Origin: UBA8828 sp046315175
Lineage (GTDB): Bacteria; Verrucomicrobiota; Verrucomicrobiia; Opitutales; UBA953
Length of the DNA stretch: 57,260 bases
Assembly (NCBI GenBank): GCA_046315175.1
Contig: JBKDBK010000097.1
Coordinates: forward strand, 1 to 57,260
Direction of reading: 5' to 3'
A program made the position numbers and the translations under genes. Positions 28,864-37,925 of the stretch are shown in pieces. Positions within the stretch are counted from its first letter, which is position 1. The number at the start of each line of letters is the position of its first letter. Under the pieces are notes generated by a model. The model saw only the letters and a list, made by a program, of their open reading frames with translations. It did not search any database and was not told the DNA's origin.

Positions 28864-28892
28864 CTTGCGTGTCGGTGCGCGCGCGCTACGTT
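28864..28892 (+). promoter_or_regulatory. Candidate promoter for the RHH-lysine-tail gene
   Basis: TTGCGT (28864-28869) and TACGTT (28887-28892) are spaced by 17 bases, 15 bases before the GTG start. Each matches only half of the sigma-70 consensus. A better -35, TTGACA at 28891, has no -10 and would start transcription inside the gene. Confidence 0.25.
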
Positions 28893-28906
28893 GACACCGT
28901 ACCGCA

Positions 28907-29302
28907 GTGAACACCCGCAGCGAAACCACCTCAGGCGAAAGCCTCCTCACGGTCTCCTTGCCGGCCGAACTTCACTCGAGCGTCGTCGCCTTTCAGCGCA
29001 AGTCGGGACTCTCCACCCTCAGCGAGGCGATCCGCCACGCCCTTGTCCGCTTTGACGGCGCCCGCGACGCGAGCCGCCGTCCCTCCCGCCAAGTGTCTTT
29101 CCGAGTCCCCTCGGAGCTCCGTAACCGCATCACCCGCCAGGCCGGCAAGGCCCGGGTGAGCCTGGGGCGCATCGTGAGGGTGGCGCTGTCCGCGCTGCCC
29201 TCCAACCCAACCCCGATCCCAAACACCAACACCATGGCCAAGAAGAAGGCTGCCAAGAAGGCTCCCGCCAAGAAGAAGGCTGCTGCCAAGAAGAAGAAGT
29301 AA
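28907..29302 (+). CDS. Tandem ribbon-helix-helix protein with histone-H1-like lysine tail
   Basis: A 131-residue protein, strongly basic. Residues about 13-49 (LLTVSLPAELHSSVVAF, then LSTLSEAIRHAL) and about 62-97 (QVSFRVPSELRNRITRQ, then VSLGRIVRVAL) each look like a short strand plus two helices, i.e. two RHH units that could fold as a single-chain dimer on DNA. A Pro/Asn linker leads to residues 110-131, nearly all Lys and Ala, like histone H1 tails. The start is GTG 28907 without a Shine-Dalgarno. An in-frame ATG at 29234 could independently make the 22-residue tail. It is probably a nucleoid-associated protein or regulator. The family is not one I can name. Confidence 0.6.
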   Translation: MNTRSETTSGESLLTVSLPAELHSSVVAFQRKSGLSTLSEAIRHALVRFDGARDASRRPSRQVSFRVPSELRNRITRQAGKARVSLGRIVRVALSALPSNPTPIPNTNTMAKKKAAKKAPAKKKAAAKKKK

Positions 29303-29310
29303 TTCTTCTT

Positions 29311-29330
29311 CTGCGGGATTCGTCCCGCAG
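29311..29330 (+). terminator. Stem-loop with UUCG tetraloop after the RHH gene
   Basis: A perfect 8-bp stem (CTGCGGGA with TCCCGCAG) closed by TTCG lies eight bases past the stop. There is no T-run, so it may protect the mRNA 3' end or assist the terminator that follows. Confidence 0.6.
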
Positions 29331-29351
29331 CAACCCCGGCTCCGCCGGTTC

Positions 29352-29385
29352 AAGGATTTCCCACGGGAAATCCTTTTCTTTTTCC
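29352..29385 (+). terminator. Intrinsic terminator before icd
   Basis: An inverted repeat (AAGGATTTCCC with GGGAAATCCTT) is followed by a T-rich run. It ends the RHH transcript and isolates icd. Confidence 0.85.
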
Positions 29386-29452
29386 CCCATCCGCCGCCGG
29401 GAGGTTTTCCCTTGAAGGGGTGCCCCCGCTCGGTTGCCATTCGCCCCCTACC

Positions 29453-30699
<1,247 letters not shown>

Positions 30700-30700
<1 letters not shown>

Positions 30701-31446
30701 TGGCCCGCGCGCCGCTCCTGCTCCTGCTCGCCGCCGCGGCCCCCGCCGCGGCCGGCCTGTGGGAGGAGGTCGGCCGCAACACCGACGTCACCCTGCTCGC
30801 CGCCTCCGCCTCCGACCTCGTCGAGCGGGGCCGGGCGCCCGACCTCGGCCCCGTCGCCGGCCTCCTTGCCGAGGCCCGCCTCAGCATCCCCGCCTCCCCC
30901 CTCAACCTCGTCCTGACCGCCGGGGCCGACCGTTCCCTCGACGGTTCACCCCGGCTCGACCGCCGCTCCGCCGGGCTCGCCCTCGAGTGGTTCGGCGAAT
31001 CCCTCCGCGCCCGTCTCGGCGGCCGTCACGACCTCAACCTCGGCGCCAATCCCGCCTCCCTCTCCAAGCTCAGGTCCGAGACCGTCGTCGACGCCGGCCT
31101 GGATGGGATTCCCCTCGGGGATTCCTGGCAGCTCGGACTCGAGCTCGCCGGCGTTCCCCGCCGCGAGGAGCGCCGGGTCGAGGCCAACCTGGGCCGCCTG
31201 CTTCACCGGAGCGAGGGCGGCCTGGCGCTCCATCTCACCCTCCTGGTCGGGGATCTCCGGGCCCTCGACGCCGACGGCGACGGGCAGGGCAGGGCCCAAG
31301 CTTGGTCCTACGGCGGCGTCCGGCTCGCCCTGGCGGCCCCCCTTGGCTCCGGCAACCTCTTCCTGACCCTCGGCAGCCAGCAGGCCACCGATACCCCGGG
31401 CGACCGGGACGGGTGGGCCGAGCTGGCCTACGAGCGGAGGTTCTGA
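30700..31446 (+). CDS. Secreted, probably outer-membrane protein of unknown function
   Basis: A 248-residue protein with a clear Sec signal (MARAPLLLLLAAAAPAAAG). The mature part alternates hydrophobic and charged residues in short strands (SLRARLGGRHDLNLG, GGLALHLTLLVGDLRAL, GNLFLTLGSQQ) and ends in YERRF with a terminal Phe, as in outer-membrane barrels. The ATG overlaps the icd stop by one base. The operon link to a cytoplasmic TCA enzyme is not functionally obvious. I do not recognise the family; a small porin or surface barrel is the best guess. Confidence 0.6.
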
Positions 31447-31523
31447 GCCGTTCGGAGGGGTTTTGACCCCAATTCCGTTGTTGACGGAGCGGGGGCGGCT
31501 TCCATCGTCCGACCTTCCTTTTT

Positions 31524-31955
31524 ATGAAGACCACGCTTGCCAAGAACGTCAAGGCGACCGACCGCGCCTGGCTGCTCGTCGACGCCAAGGACCAGGTCCT
31601 CGGCCGCCTCGCCGTCAAGATCGCCAACCTCCTCCGGGGCCGCCACAAGGTCACCTACACCCCCCACGTCGACACCGGCGACTACGTCGTCGTCATCAAC
31701 GCCGACAAGGTCCGCCTCACCGGCAACAAGGAGGAGGCCAAGGAGTACATGTTCTACACCGGCTGGGTCGGCACCGCCTACCGCCGCAACGTCGCCACCA
31801 TGCGCGCCCGCAAGCCCGAGTTCATCCTCCGCCACGCCGTCAAGGGCATGCTGCCCAAGAACCGCCTCGCCAACGACATGCTGACCAAGCTCCGCATCTT
31901 CGCCGGGCCCGAGCACACGCACGCCTCCAACAACCCCGTGCCGACCAAGGTCTGA
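31524..31955 (+). CDS. rplM: 50S ribosomal protein L13
   Basis: A 143-residue L13. Recognisable segments are RAWLLVDAKDQVLGRLA, LRGRHKVTYTPHVDTGDYVV, and MLPKNRLANDMLTKLRIF. The usual L13-S9 order is kept with rpsI 17 bases downstream. The ATG is preceded by a T-rich leader (ACCTTCCTTTTT) with no Shine-Dalgarno, which is striking for a highly expressed ribosomal gene. Confidence 0.97.
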   Translation: MKTTLAKNVKATDRAWLLVDAKDQVLGRLAVKIANLLRGRHKVTYTPHVDTGDYVVVINADKVRLTGNKEEAKEYMFYTGWVGTAYRRNVATMRARKPEFILRHAVKGMLPKNRLANDMLTKLRIFAGPEHTHASNNPVPTKV

Positions 31956-31972
31956 CCTCCCGCACCCTCTCC

Positions 31973-32374
31973 ATGAGCGCCACCAAGAACCCCACCCTGA
32001 CCGCCGTCGGTCGCCGCAAGACCGCGAGCGCCCGCGTGCACCTCAAGCGCGGCAGCGGTGAGATCACCGTCAACGGCAAGCCCGCCAACGAGTTCCTCTA
32101 CACCGAGGCCCTGCTCAAGGCCGCCACCGCCCCCCTCCGCGTCTCCTCCCTCGACGGCCAGGTCGACGTCTTTATCCGCGTCAACGGCGGCGGGCCCAAC
32201 GGCCAGGCCGGCGCCATCTCGCACGCCCTCGCCCGCGCCCTCCAGAAGCTCGACGCCGACCTCCGCCCCACCCTCCAGAAGGCCGGCCTCCTCACCCGCG
32301 ACGGCCGCATGCGCGAGCGCAAGAAGCCGGGCCGCCCGGGCGCCCGCAAGCGCTTCCAGTTCTCCAAGCGCTAA
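31973..32374 (+). CDS. rpsI: 30S ribosomal protein S9
   Basis: A 133-residue S9 with TAVGRRKTASARVHLKRGSG at the N-terminus, VNGGGPNGQAGAISHALARAL in the core region and the basic C-terminal tail RKRFQFSKR that reaches the P-site tRNA. The leader CACCCTCTCC before ATG again lacks a Shine-Dalgarno. It is the last gene of the L13-S9 operon and a strong terminator follows. Confidence 0.97.
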   Translation: MSATKNPTLTAVGRRKTASARVHLKRGSGEITVNGKPANEFLYTEALLKAATAPLRVSSLDGQVDVFIRVNGGGPNGQAGAISHALARALQKLDADLRPTLQKAGLLTRDGRMRERKKPGRPGARKRFQFSKR

Positions 32375-32397
32375 GCGCGCCCCGGAGACGGAACGAC

Positions 32398-32428
32398 AGG
32401 ACCCCGGCCCGCCGGGGTCCTTTGCTTT
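32398..32428 (+). terminator. Intrinsic terminator of rplM-rpsI
   Basis: A 10-bp stem (AGGACCCCGG with CCGGGGTCCT), a CCCG loop and a short T-rich tail. It separates the ribosomal operon from the arginine genes. Confidence 0.85.
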
Positions 32429-32481
32429 GCCGCCCCCGCTTCGTCCTTCCCAGCCCGCCCCCTTTTTTCCAGATTACACCC

Positions 32482-33531
32482 ATGGCCACCCAACGCCTCT
32501 CCGTCGGCATCGTCGGCGCCTCCGGCTACACCGGCGAGGAGCTCGTGCGCATACTCGCCCGCCACCCGAGGGTCAGCCTCGACGCGGTCTGCTCCCGCTC
32601 GCTCGCCGGCAAGGCCGTGGCCGACGAGATGCCCCGCCTCCGCGGCGTGGTCGACCCCGCCCTCGCCTTCTCCGCCTCCTCGCCCGAGGCCTGCGCCCAG
32701 TCCGGCGTCCAAGCCTGGTTCCTCGCGCTGCCCCACGGCGTCGCCGCCGAGTACGCGCAGCCGCTCGTCGCCGCCGGCCGCCGCGTCCTCGACCTGTCGG
32801 CCGACTTCCGCCTGTCCGACCCCGCCCTCTACCGCAGGTACTACGGCCATGAGCACCCCGCGCCCGAGCTGCTCGGCAAGGCGCGCTACGTCATCCCCGA
32901 GCTCGAGCCCGCGGGCGATTGGAAGTCGGCCCCGCTCCTCGCCTGCCCGGGCTGCTACCCGACCAGCATCCAGCTTCCCGTCGTGCCCCTCCTCCGCGCC
33001 GGCCTCCTCCGCCCCGAGCCCGGCCGCCTCGTCATCAACGCCCTCTCCGGCGTCTCCGGCGCCGGCAAGAAGGCCGAGGCCGCCTACCTCTTCTGCGAGC
33101 GCGACGGCTCGGCCAAGGCCTACGGCCTGCCCAACCACCGGCACGTCGCCGAGATCGAGGAGCAGTTCGCCCGGGCCGCCGGCGGGCCCGTCGTCGTCCA
33201 GTTCAACCCGCACCTCGCCCCCATGCACCGCGGCATCGCCACCACCATCACCGTCCCCGCCCCCGGCATCGCCGCCGCCCAGGTCGAGGCCTGCTGGCGC
33301 GAGGCCTTCGCCGGCCGCCCCTTCGTCCAGGTCCTTCGCTCGGGCGACTTCCCCGACACGGGTCACGTCGCCGGCTCCAACCGCGCCGCCCTCTCGGCCG
33401 TGGCCGACCCGCGCACCGGCAACCTCGTCCTGACCGCAGCCATCGACAACCTCCTCAAGGGCGCGGGCGGCCAGGCCGTCCAGCTCCTCAACCTCCTCCA
33501 AGGCTGGCCCGAGACCGAGGGCCTGGCCTGA
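32482..33531 (+). CDS. argC: N-acetyl-gamma-glutamyl-phosphate reductase
   Basis: A 349-residue NADPH-dependent reductase, the third step of arginine synthesis. The N-terminal dinucleotide motif is GIVGASGYTGEELVRIL, the catalytic cysteine lies in LACPGCYPTS, and the C-terminal half has FNPHLAPMHRGIATTI with the conserved active-site His. ATG 32482 gives the normal family length. It opens the argC-J-B-D-F-G run, all on the plus strand with gaps of -1 to 58 bases. Confidence 0.95.
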   Translation: MATQRLSVGIVGASGYTGEELVRILARHPRVSLDAVCSRSLAGKAVADEMPRLRGVVDPALAFSASSPEACAQSGVQAWFLALPHGVAAEYAQPLVAAGRRVLDLSADFRLSDPALYRRYYGHEHPAPELLGKARYVIPELEPAGDWKSAPLLACPGCYPTSIQLPVVPLLRAGLLRPEPGRLVINALSGVSGAGKKAEAAYLFCERDGSAKAYGLPNHRHVAEIEEQFARAAGGPVVVQFNPHLAPMHRGIATTITVPAPGIAAAQVEACWREAFAGRPFVQVLRSGDFPDTGHVAGSNRAALSAVADPRTGNLVLTAAIDNLLKGAGGQAVQLLNLLQGWPETEGLA

Positions 33532-33541
33532 GACCGCTTCC

Positions 33542-34768
33542 ATGGCAATCGAGCTGACCGACAACTCACCCGGCCTCTCCGACGTCCCCGGCCTCCGCGT
33601 CGGCGCCGGCTCGGGCGACATCCGCCGCAAGGGGCAGGACCGGCTCGACACCGCCCTGGTCGTCGCCGACCGGCCCTGCGCCGCCGCCGGCGTCTTCACC
33701 ACCAACGACGTCAAGGCCGCCCCCGTCCGCTTCTCCCAGGCCGTCCTCGCCGCCGGGGCCTCGGCCATCCGCGGCTTCGTCGCCAACAGCGGCAACGCCA
33801 ACGCCTGCACCGGCGAGCAGGGCCTGCGCGACACCGAGGCCATGGCCCGCCTCGCCGCCGAGGCCGCGGGTTGCCCGGGCGGCGCCTTCCTTGTCTGCTC
33901 CACCGGCCGCATCGGCGAGCCCCTGCCCATGGACCGCGTCGCCAAGGGCGTGGCCGAGGCCGGCGCCCGTCTCGCCACGACGTCCCAGGAGGGCGAGCGC
34001 GCCGCCTGGGCCATCCTCACCTCCGACACCCGCCCGAAGTCCGTCACCGCCCGCTTCGCCTGGGAAGGCCGGACCGTCACGGTCGCCGGCATCGCCAAGG
34101 GCGCCGGCATGATCGAGCCCAACATGGCGACGCTGCTCGCCTTCGTCGCCACCGACCTCGCCGCCTCGCCCGCCACCCTCCGCGCCGCCCTGCTCGGGGC
34201 CAACGCGCAGTCCTTCAACTGCGTGAGCGTCGACGGCGACATGTCGACCAACGACACCGTCCTCCTCCTCGCCACCGGCGCCTCCGGCCTCGCGCTCGAC
34301 GGCGCCCCCGCCGGCCTCGCCGCCCGGTTCCAGGAGGCCCTCGACCGCGTCTGCTTCGCCCTCGCCGAGAAGATCGTGGGCGACGGCGAGAAGATCACCA
34401 AGGTCGTCTCCGTCGAGGTCGCCGGCGCCCGCACCCGGGCCGACGCCGAGGCCGTCGCCCGCGCCGTGGGCAACTCCCTCCTCGTCAAGTCGGCCTGGTA
34501 CGGCGAGGACCCCAACTGGGGCCGCCTCGCCGACGCCGCCGGCTACGCCCGCACCGGGCTCGACGAGGCCCGGCTCGACATCTCGTACGACGACGTGCCC
34601 GCCGTCGTCCAGGGCCGCCCCCTCCCCGAGAACAAGCCCCGCTGGAAGGAGGTCGTCACCCGCCGGCGCTTCGCCGTGCGGCTCAACCTCAACCTCGGCC
34701 AAGCCGCCTTCCGCCTCCTCACGACCGACCTCTCGGAGGCGTACGTCAACTTCAACAAGAGCGAGTGA
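33542..34768 (+). CDS. argJ: Bifunctional glutamate N-acetyltransferase/amino-acid acetyltransferase
   Basis: A 408-residue proenzyme that recycles acetyl groups from acetylornithine to glutamate. The self-cleavage site is in KGAGMIEPNMATLLAF: the Thr after AT becomes the N-terminal nucleophile of the beta subunit, and ANSGNANACTG supplies the oxyanion part. The presence of ArgJ means the cyclic acetyl pathway, so a separate argE is not needed. Whether it also acts with acetyl-CoA cannot be judged from sequence. It lies 10 bases after argC. Confidence 0.95.
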   Translation: MAIELTDNSPGLSDVPGLRVGAGSGDIRRKGQDRLDTALVVADRPCAAAGVFTTNDVKAAPVRFSQAVLAAGASAIRGFVANSGNANACTGEQGLRDTEAMARLAAEAAGCPGGAFLVCSTGRIGEPLPMDRVAKGVAEAGARLATTSQEGERAAWAILTSDTRPKSVTARFAWEGRTVTVAGIAKGAGMIEPNMATLLAFVATDLAASPATLRAALLGANAQSFNCVSVDGDMSTNDTVLLLATGASGLALDGAPAGLAARFQEALDRVCFALAEKIVGDGEKITKVVSVEVAGARTRADAEAVARAVGNSLLVKSAWYGEDPNWGRLADAAGYARTGLDEARLDISYDDVPAVVQGRPLPENKPRWKEVVTRRRFAVRLNLNLGQAAFRLLTTDLSEAYVNFNKSE

Positions 34769-34822
34769 GCGGCCGTTTTGCCGTTGCCCGCCGCCCCCGC
34801 GCCCCGACACTCCGCCCGTCCG

Positions 34823-35701
34823 ATGACCTCCCCCGCTGAGAAGGCCAAGGTGCTCCTCGAGGCCCTCCCCTACATCCAGAAGTTCCGCGGCTCCACCTTC
34901 GTGGTGAAGTACGGCGGCAGCTTCATGGACGACGCCGACCCCTCCGGCCGGGAGCGCGTGGCGGGCGACATCGCCTTCCTCGCCGCCGTCGGCATCCAGG
35001 TCGTGGTCGTCCACGGCGGCGGCAAGGCCATCACCCGCGCGATGGACAAGGCCGGGATCAAGGCCGAGTTCCGCGGCGGCATGCGCGTGACCGACGCCGA
35101 GACCGTCCGCATCGTCGAGCGCACCCTCAACGAGGAGATCAACGGCGAGATCTGCGCCCTCCTCGCCCACCGCGGCGCCAACCCGCTCGGCATGCCCGGC
35201 AACGCCGTCAACCTCTGCGAGCGCATGACCGTGCGCGACGACCAGGGCAGGGCGGTCGACGTCGGCTTCGTGGGCGACATCAAGTTCGTCAAGACCAAGC
35301 TGATCAAGAAGGCCCTCGCCGACGGCCACCTCCCCGTCATCTCGCCCATCGCGCTCGACGCCGAGGACCGTCCCCACAACACCAACGCCGACGTCGCCGC
35401 GGCCGCCGTGGCCGGCGCCCTCCGCGCCCGCCGCCTCATCTTCATGAGCGACGTCCCCGGCCTCCTCGCCGACCCCAAGGACCCCTCCACCCTCATCCCC
35501 ACCCTCCGCATCGGCGACGTGGAGGAGCTCAAGCGCAAGGGCGTCGTCGCCGGCGGCATGATCCCCAAGGTCGACAGCGCCGTCGCCGCCCTCCGCGACG
35601 GCGTCCGCCGCGTCCACTTCATCGACGGGCGCGCCCCCCACAGCCTGCTCCTCGAGATCTTCACGGACAAGGGCGTCGGCACCGAGATCGTCCACACCTG
35701 A
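34823..35701 (+). CDS. argB: Acetylglutamate kinase
   Basis: A 292-residue amino-acid-kinase protein. TFVVKYGGSFMDD, VVVHGGGKAI and NTNADVAAAAVAGAL carry the ATP- and substrate-binding residues. The residues before the first strand (EKAKVLLEALPYIQKF) form the N-terminal helix seen in arginine-inhibited hexameric kinases, so feedback control by arginine is likely. ATG 34823 was chosen over 34778, which adds a Pro/Arg-rich leader. The stop TGA shares one base with the argD ATG. Confidence 0.95.
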   Translation: MTSPAEKAKVLLEALPYIQKFRGSTFVVKYGGSFMDDADPSGRERVAGDIAFLAAVGIQVVVVHGGGKAITRAMDKAGIKAEFRGGMRVTDAETVRIVERTLNEEINGEICALLAHRGANPLGMPGNAVNLCERMTVRDDQGRAVDVGFVGDIKFVKTKLIKKALADGHLPVISPIALDAEDRPHNTNADVAAAAVAGALRARRLIFMSDVPGLLADPKDPSTLIPTLRIGDVEELKRKGVVAGGMIPKVDSAVAALRDGVRRVHFIDGRAPHSLLLEIFTDKGVGTEIVHT

Positions 35702-36909
35702 TGGCCGACGACACCGCCGACCTCCACGCCCGCCACCTCGCGGGCAACTACGCCGCCCCGGCCCTCACCCTCGTCCGCGGCGAGGGCGCGCGCGTCTGGG
35801 ACGACGCCGGCCGCGCCTACCTCGACTTCTCCACCGGCATCGCCGTCAACGCCCTCGGCCACTGCCACCCGACCTGGGTCGCCCGCGTCCGCGAGCAGGC
35901 CGGAAAGCTCGTCCACGTCAGCAACCTCTACCGCAACGAGCCCGCCGCGCGCCTCGCCGCCGCCCTCGCCCGCCGCTGCGGCCCCGGCCGCGCCCTCTTC
36001 TGCAACAGCGGCGCCGAGGCCAACGAGGCCCTGCTCAAGCTCGCCCGCCTGCACGGCCGCCGCAAGTCCGGCCAGGAAGGCGCCTGCGTCGGCGTCGTCG
36101 TCGCCGAGCGCGCCTACCACGGCCGCACCTTCGGCGGCATGTCCGCCACGCCCCAGGAGAAGATCCAGGCCGGCTTCCGCCCCCTGCTCGCCGGCTTCGC
36201 CGCCGCGCCCCTCAACGACCTCGCCGCCTGGGACCGGCTCATCGACGCCCGTTCCACCGCCGCCGTCCTGCTCGAGACCATCCAGGGCGAGGGCGGCGTC
36301 TACCCCGCCGACCCCGCCTTCCTCCAGGGTCTCGAGCGGATCTGCCGCGAGCGCAACGTCCTCCTCCTCATCGACGAGATCCAGTGCGGCGTCGGCCGCA
36401 GCGGCGCGTTCTTCGCCTTCGAGCGCTCGGGCATCCGGCCCGACGCCCTCGCCATGGCCAAGGGGCTCGGCGGCGGGTTCCCCATCGGCGCCATCTGGAT
36501 CGCGCCCCCGCACGACGACCTGTTCCAGCCCGGCTCGCACGGCACGACCTTCGGCGGCAACCCCCTCGCCTGCGCCGCCGCCCTCGCCGTCCTCGAGGTC
36601 ATCGAGGCCGAGGACCTCCTCGACCGCGTCCGCGGCCAGTCCGCGGTCTGGCACGACCGGCTCCGTCAGGTCGCCGCGTCGCGGCCCGACCTCGTCCGCG
36701 AGGTCCGCGGCGCCGGCTACATGGTCGGCGTGGCCCTCGCCGTCGAGCCCCGCCCCGTCGTCGCCGCCCTGCGCGAGGCCGGCCTTCTTGCCGTCCCGGC
36801 GGGCGACAACGCCGTCCGCCTGCTGCCGCCGCTGACCGCCTCCGCCGCCGAGCTCGCCGAGGCGGCCGACATCCTCGGCCGGGTCCTGGCCGCCTGGCCC
36901 CGGGCCTGA
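35701..36909 (+). CDS. argD: Acetylornithine aminotransferase
   Basis: A 402-residue class-III PLP transaminase. FSTGIAVNALGHCHP, CNSGAEANEALLKLAR, LLIDEIQCGVGRSG and the PLP-lysine motif AMAKGLGGGFPIGA are all present. It converts acetylglutamate semialdehyde to acetylornithine and may also act on succinyl-diaminopimelate semialdehyde in lysine synthesis, as some ArgD enzymes do. Its ATG overlaps the argB stop (TGATG), giving translational coupling. Confidence 0.94.
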   Translation: MADDTADLHARHLAGNYAAPALTLVRGEGARVWDDAGRAYLDFSTGIAVNALGHCHPTWVARVREQAGKLVHVSNLYRNEPAARLAAALARRCGPGRALFCNSGAEANEALLKLARLHGRRKSGQEGACVGVVVAERAYHGRTFGGMSATPQEKIQAGFRPLLAGFAAAPLNDLAAWDRLIDARSTAAVLLETIQGEGGVYPADPAFLQGLERICRERNVLLLIDEIQCGVGRSGAFFAFERSGIRPDALAMAKGLGGGFPIGAIWIAPPHDDLFQPGSHGTTFGGNPLACAAALAVLEVIEAEDLLDRVRGQSAVWHDRLRQVAASRPDLVREVRGAGYMVGVALAVEPRPVVAALREAGLLAVPAGDNAVRLLPPLTASAAELAEAADILGRVLAAWPRA

Positions 36910-36967
36910 GGCCTTTTTCCGCTGTCCAAGCCCTCCCCGACGGGTCATTGTCACCCCTTCACGCCCG

Positions 36968-37912
36968 ATGCGTCATTTCCTGAAGGAGTCCGACCTCACC
37001 CGGGACGAGGTCGCCGCGGTCTTCGCCACCGCCGCCGCCCTCAAGGCCGGCCGCGGCCGCCACACGCCGCCCGCGCTCGCCCGCCAGTCCTGGGGCCTCC
37101 TCTTCTTCAAGAAGAGCACCCGCACGCGCGTCTCCTTCCAGGTCGGGGTCCATGAGCTCGGCGGCCAGCCCGTCATGCTCAACGCCGACGACCTCCAGCT
37201 CTCCCGCGGGGAGACCGTGGCCGACACCGCCCGCGTCCTCTCCCGCTACCTCCACGGCATGGTCATCCGCTGCCACGACCACGCCCTGCTCGAGGAGTTC
37301 GCCCGGGCCGGCACCATGCCCGTCGTCAACGCCCTCTCCGATTTCCTCCACCCCTGCCAGCTGCTGACCGACATGTTCACCCTGGCCGAGCGCTGGGCGC
37401 CCGGCCGTCCCGAGACCTATGCCGACGCCCTTCGCGGCCGCAAGGTCGCCTTCCTCGGCGACACCGCCTGCAACATGGGCAACTCCTACGTCCTCGCCGG
37501 CGCCCTCCTCGGGGTCGAGGTCGCCCTCTCCGGACCCAAGGGCTACGCGCCCGGGCCCGAGATCCAGGAGCTCCTCCGCCGCGAGAAGCTCGCGCCCACC
37601 TGGAGCTTCTCCGAGGACCCCGAGGCCGCCGTCCGCGGCGCCGACATGGTCACGACCGACGTCTGGGTCTCGATGGGCATGGAGGCCGAGAAGGAGCGCC
37701 GCCTCCGCGAGATGGAGCCCTACCGCGTCACCTCCCGCCTCATGGCCCTCGCCAAGCCCGGCGCGCCCTTCATGCACTGCCTGCCCGCCCACCCGGGCGA
37801 GGAGGTCGCGCAGGAGGTCCTCGACAGCCCGGCCAGCATCGTCTTCGACCAGGCGGAGAACCGCCTGCACGTCCAGAAGGCCGTCCTTGCCCACCTCGCC
37901 GCCACCCGCTGA
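36968..37912 (+). CDS. argF: Ornithine carbamoyltransferase
   Basis: A 314-residue transcarbamylase. The carbamoyl-phosphate motif is STRTRVSFQVG, the HPCQ-equivalent is LHPCQLLTD, and the ornithine-side Cys is in MHCLPAHPGEEV. It makes citrulline from ornithine. It follows argD by 58 bases with no hairpin in the gap. Length and motifs are as expected for the anabolic enzyme. Confidence 0.95.
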   Translation: MRHFLKESDLTRDEVAAVFATAAALKAGRGRHTPPALARQSWGLLFFKKSTRTRVSFQVGVHELGGQPVMLNADDLQLSRGETVADTARVLSRYLHGMVIRCHDHALLEEFARAGTMPVVNALSDFLHPCQLLTDMFTLAERWAPGRPETYADALRGRKVAFLGDTACNMGNSYVLAGALLGVEVALSGPKGYAPGPEIQELLRREKLAPTWSFSEDPEAAVRGADMVTTDVWVSMGMEAEKERRLREMEPYRVTSRLMALAKPGAPFMHCLPAHPGEEVAQEVLDSPASIVFDQAENRLHVQKAVLAHLAATR

Positions 37913-37925
37913 GCCCTTTCCCTCC

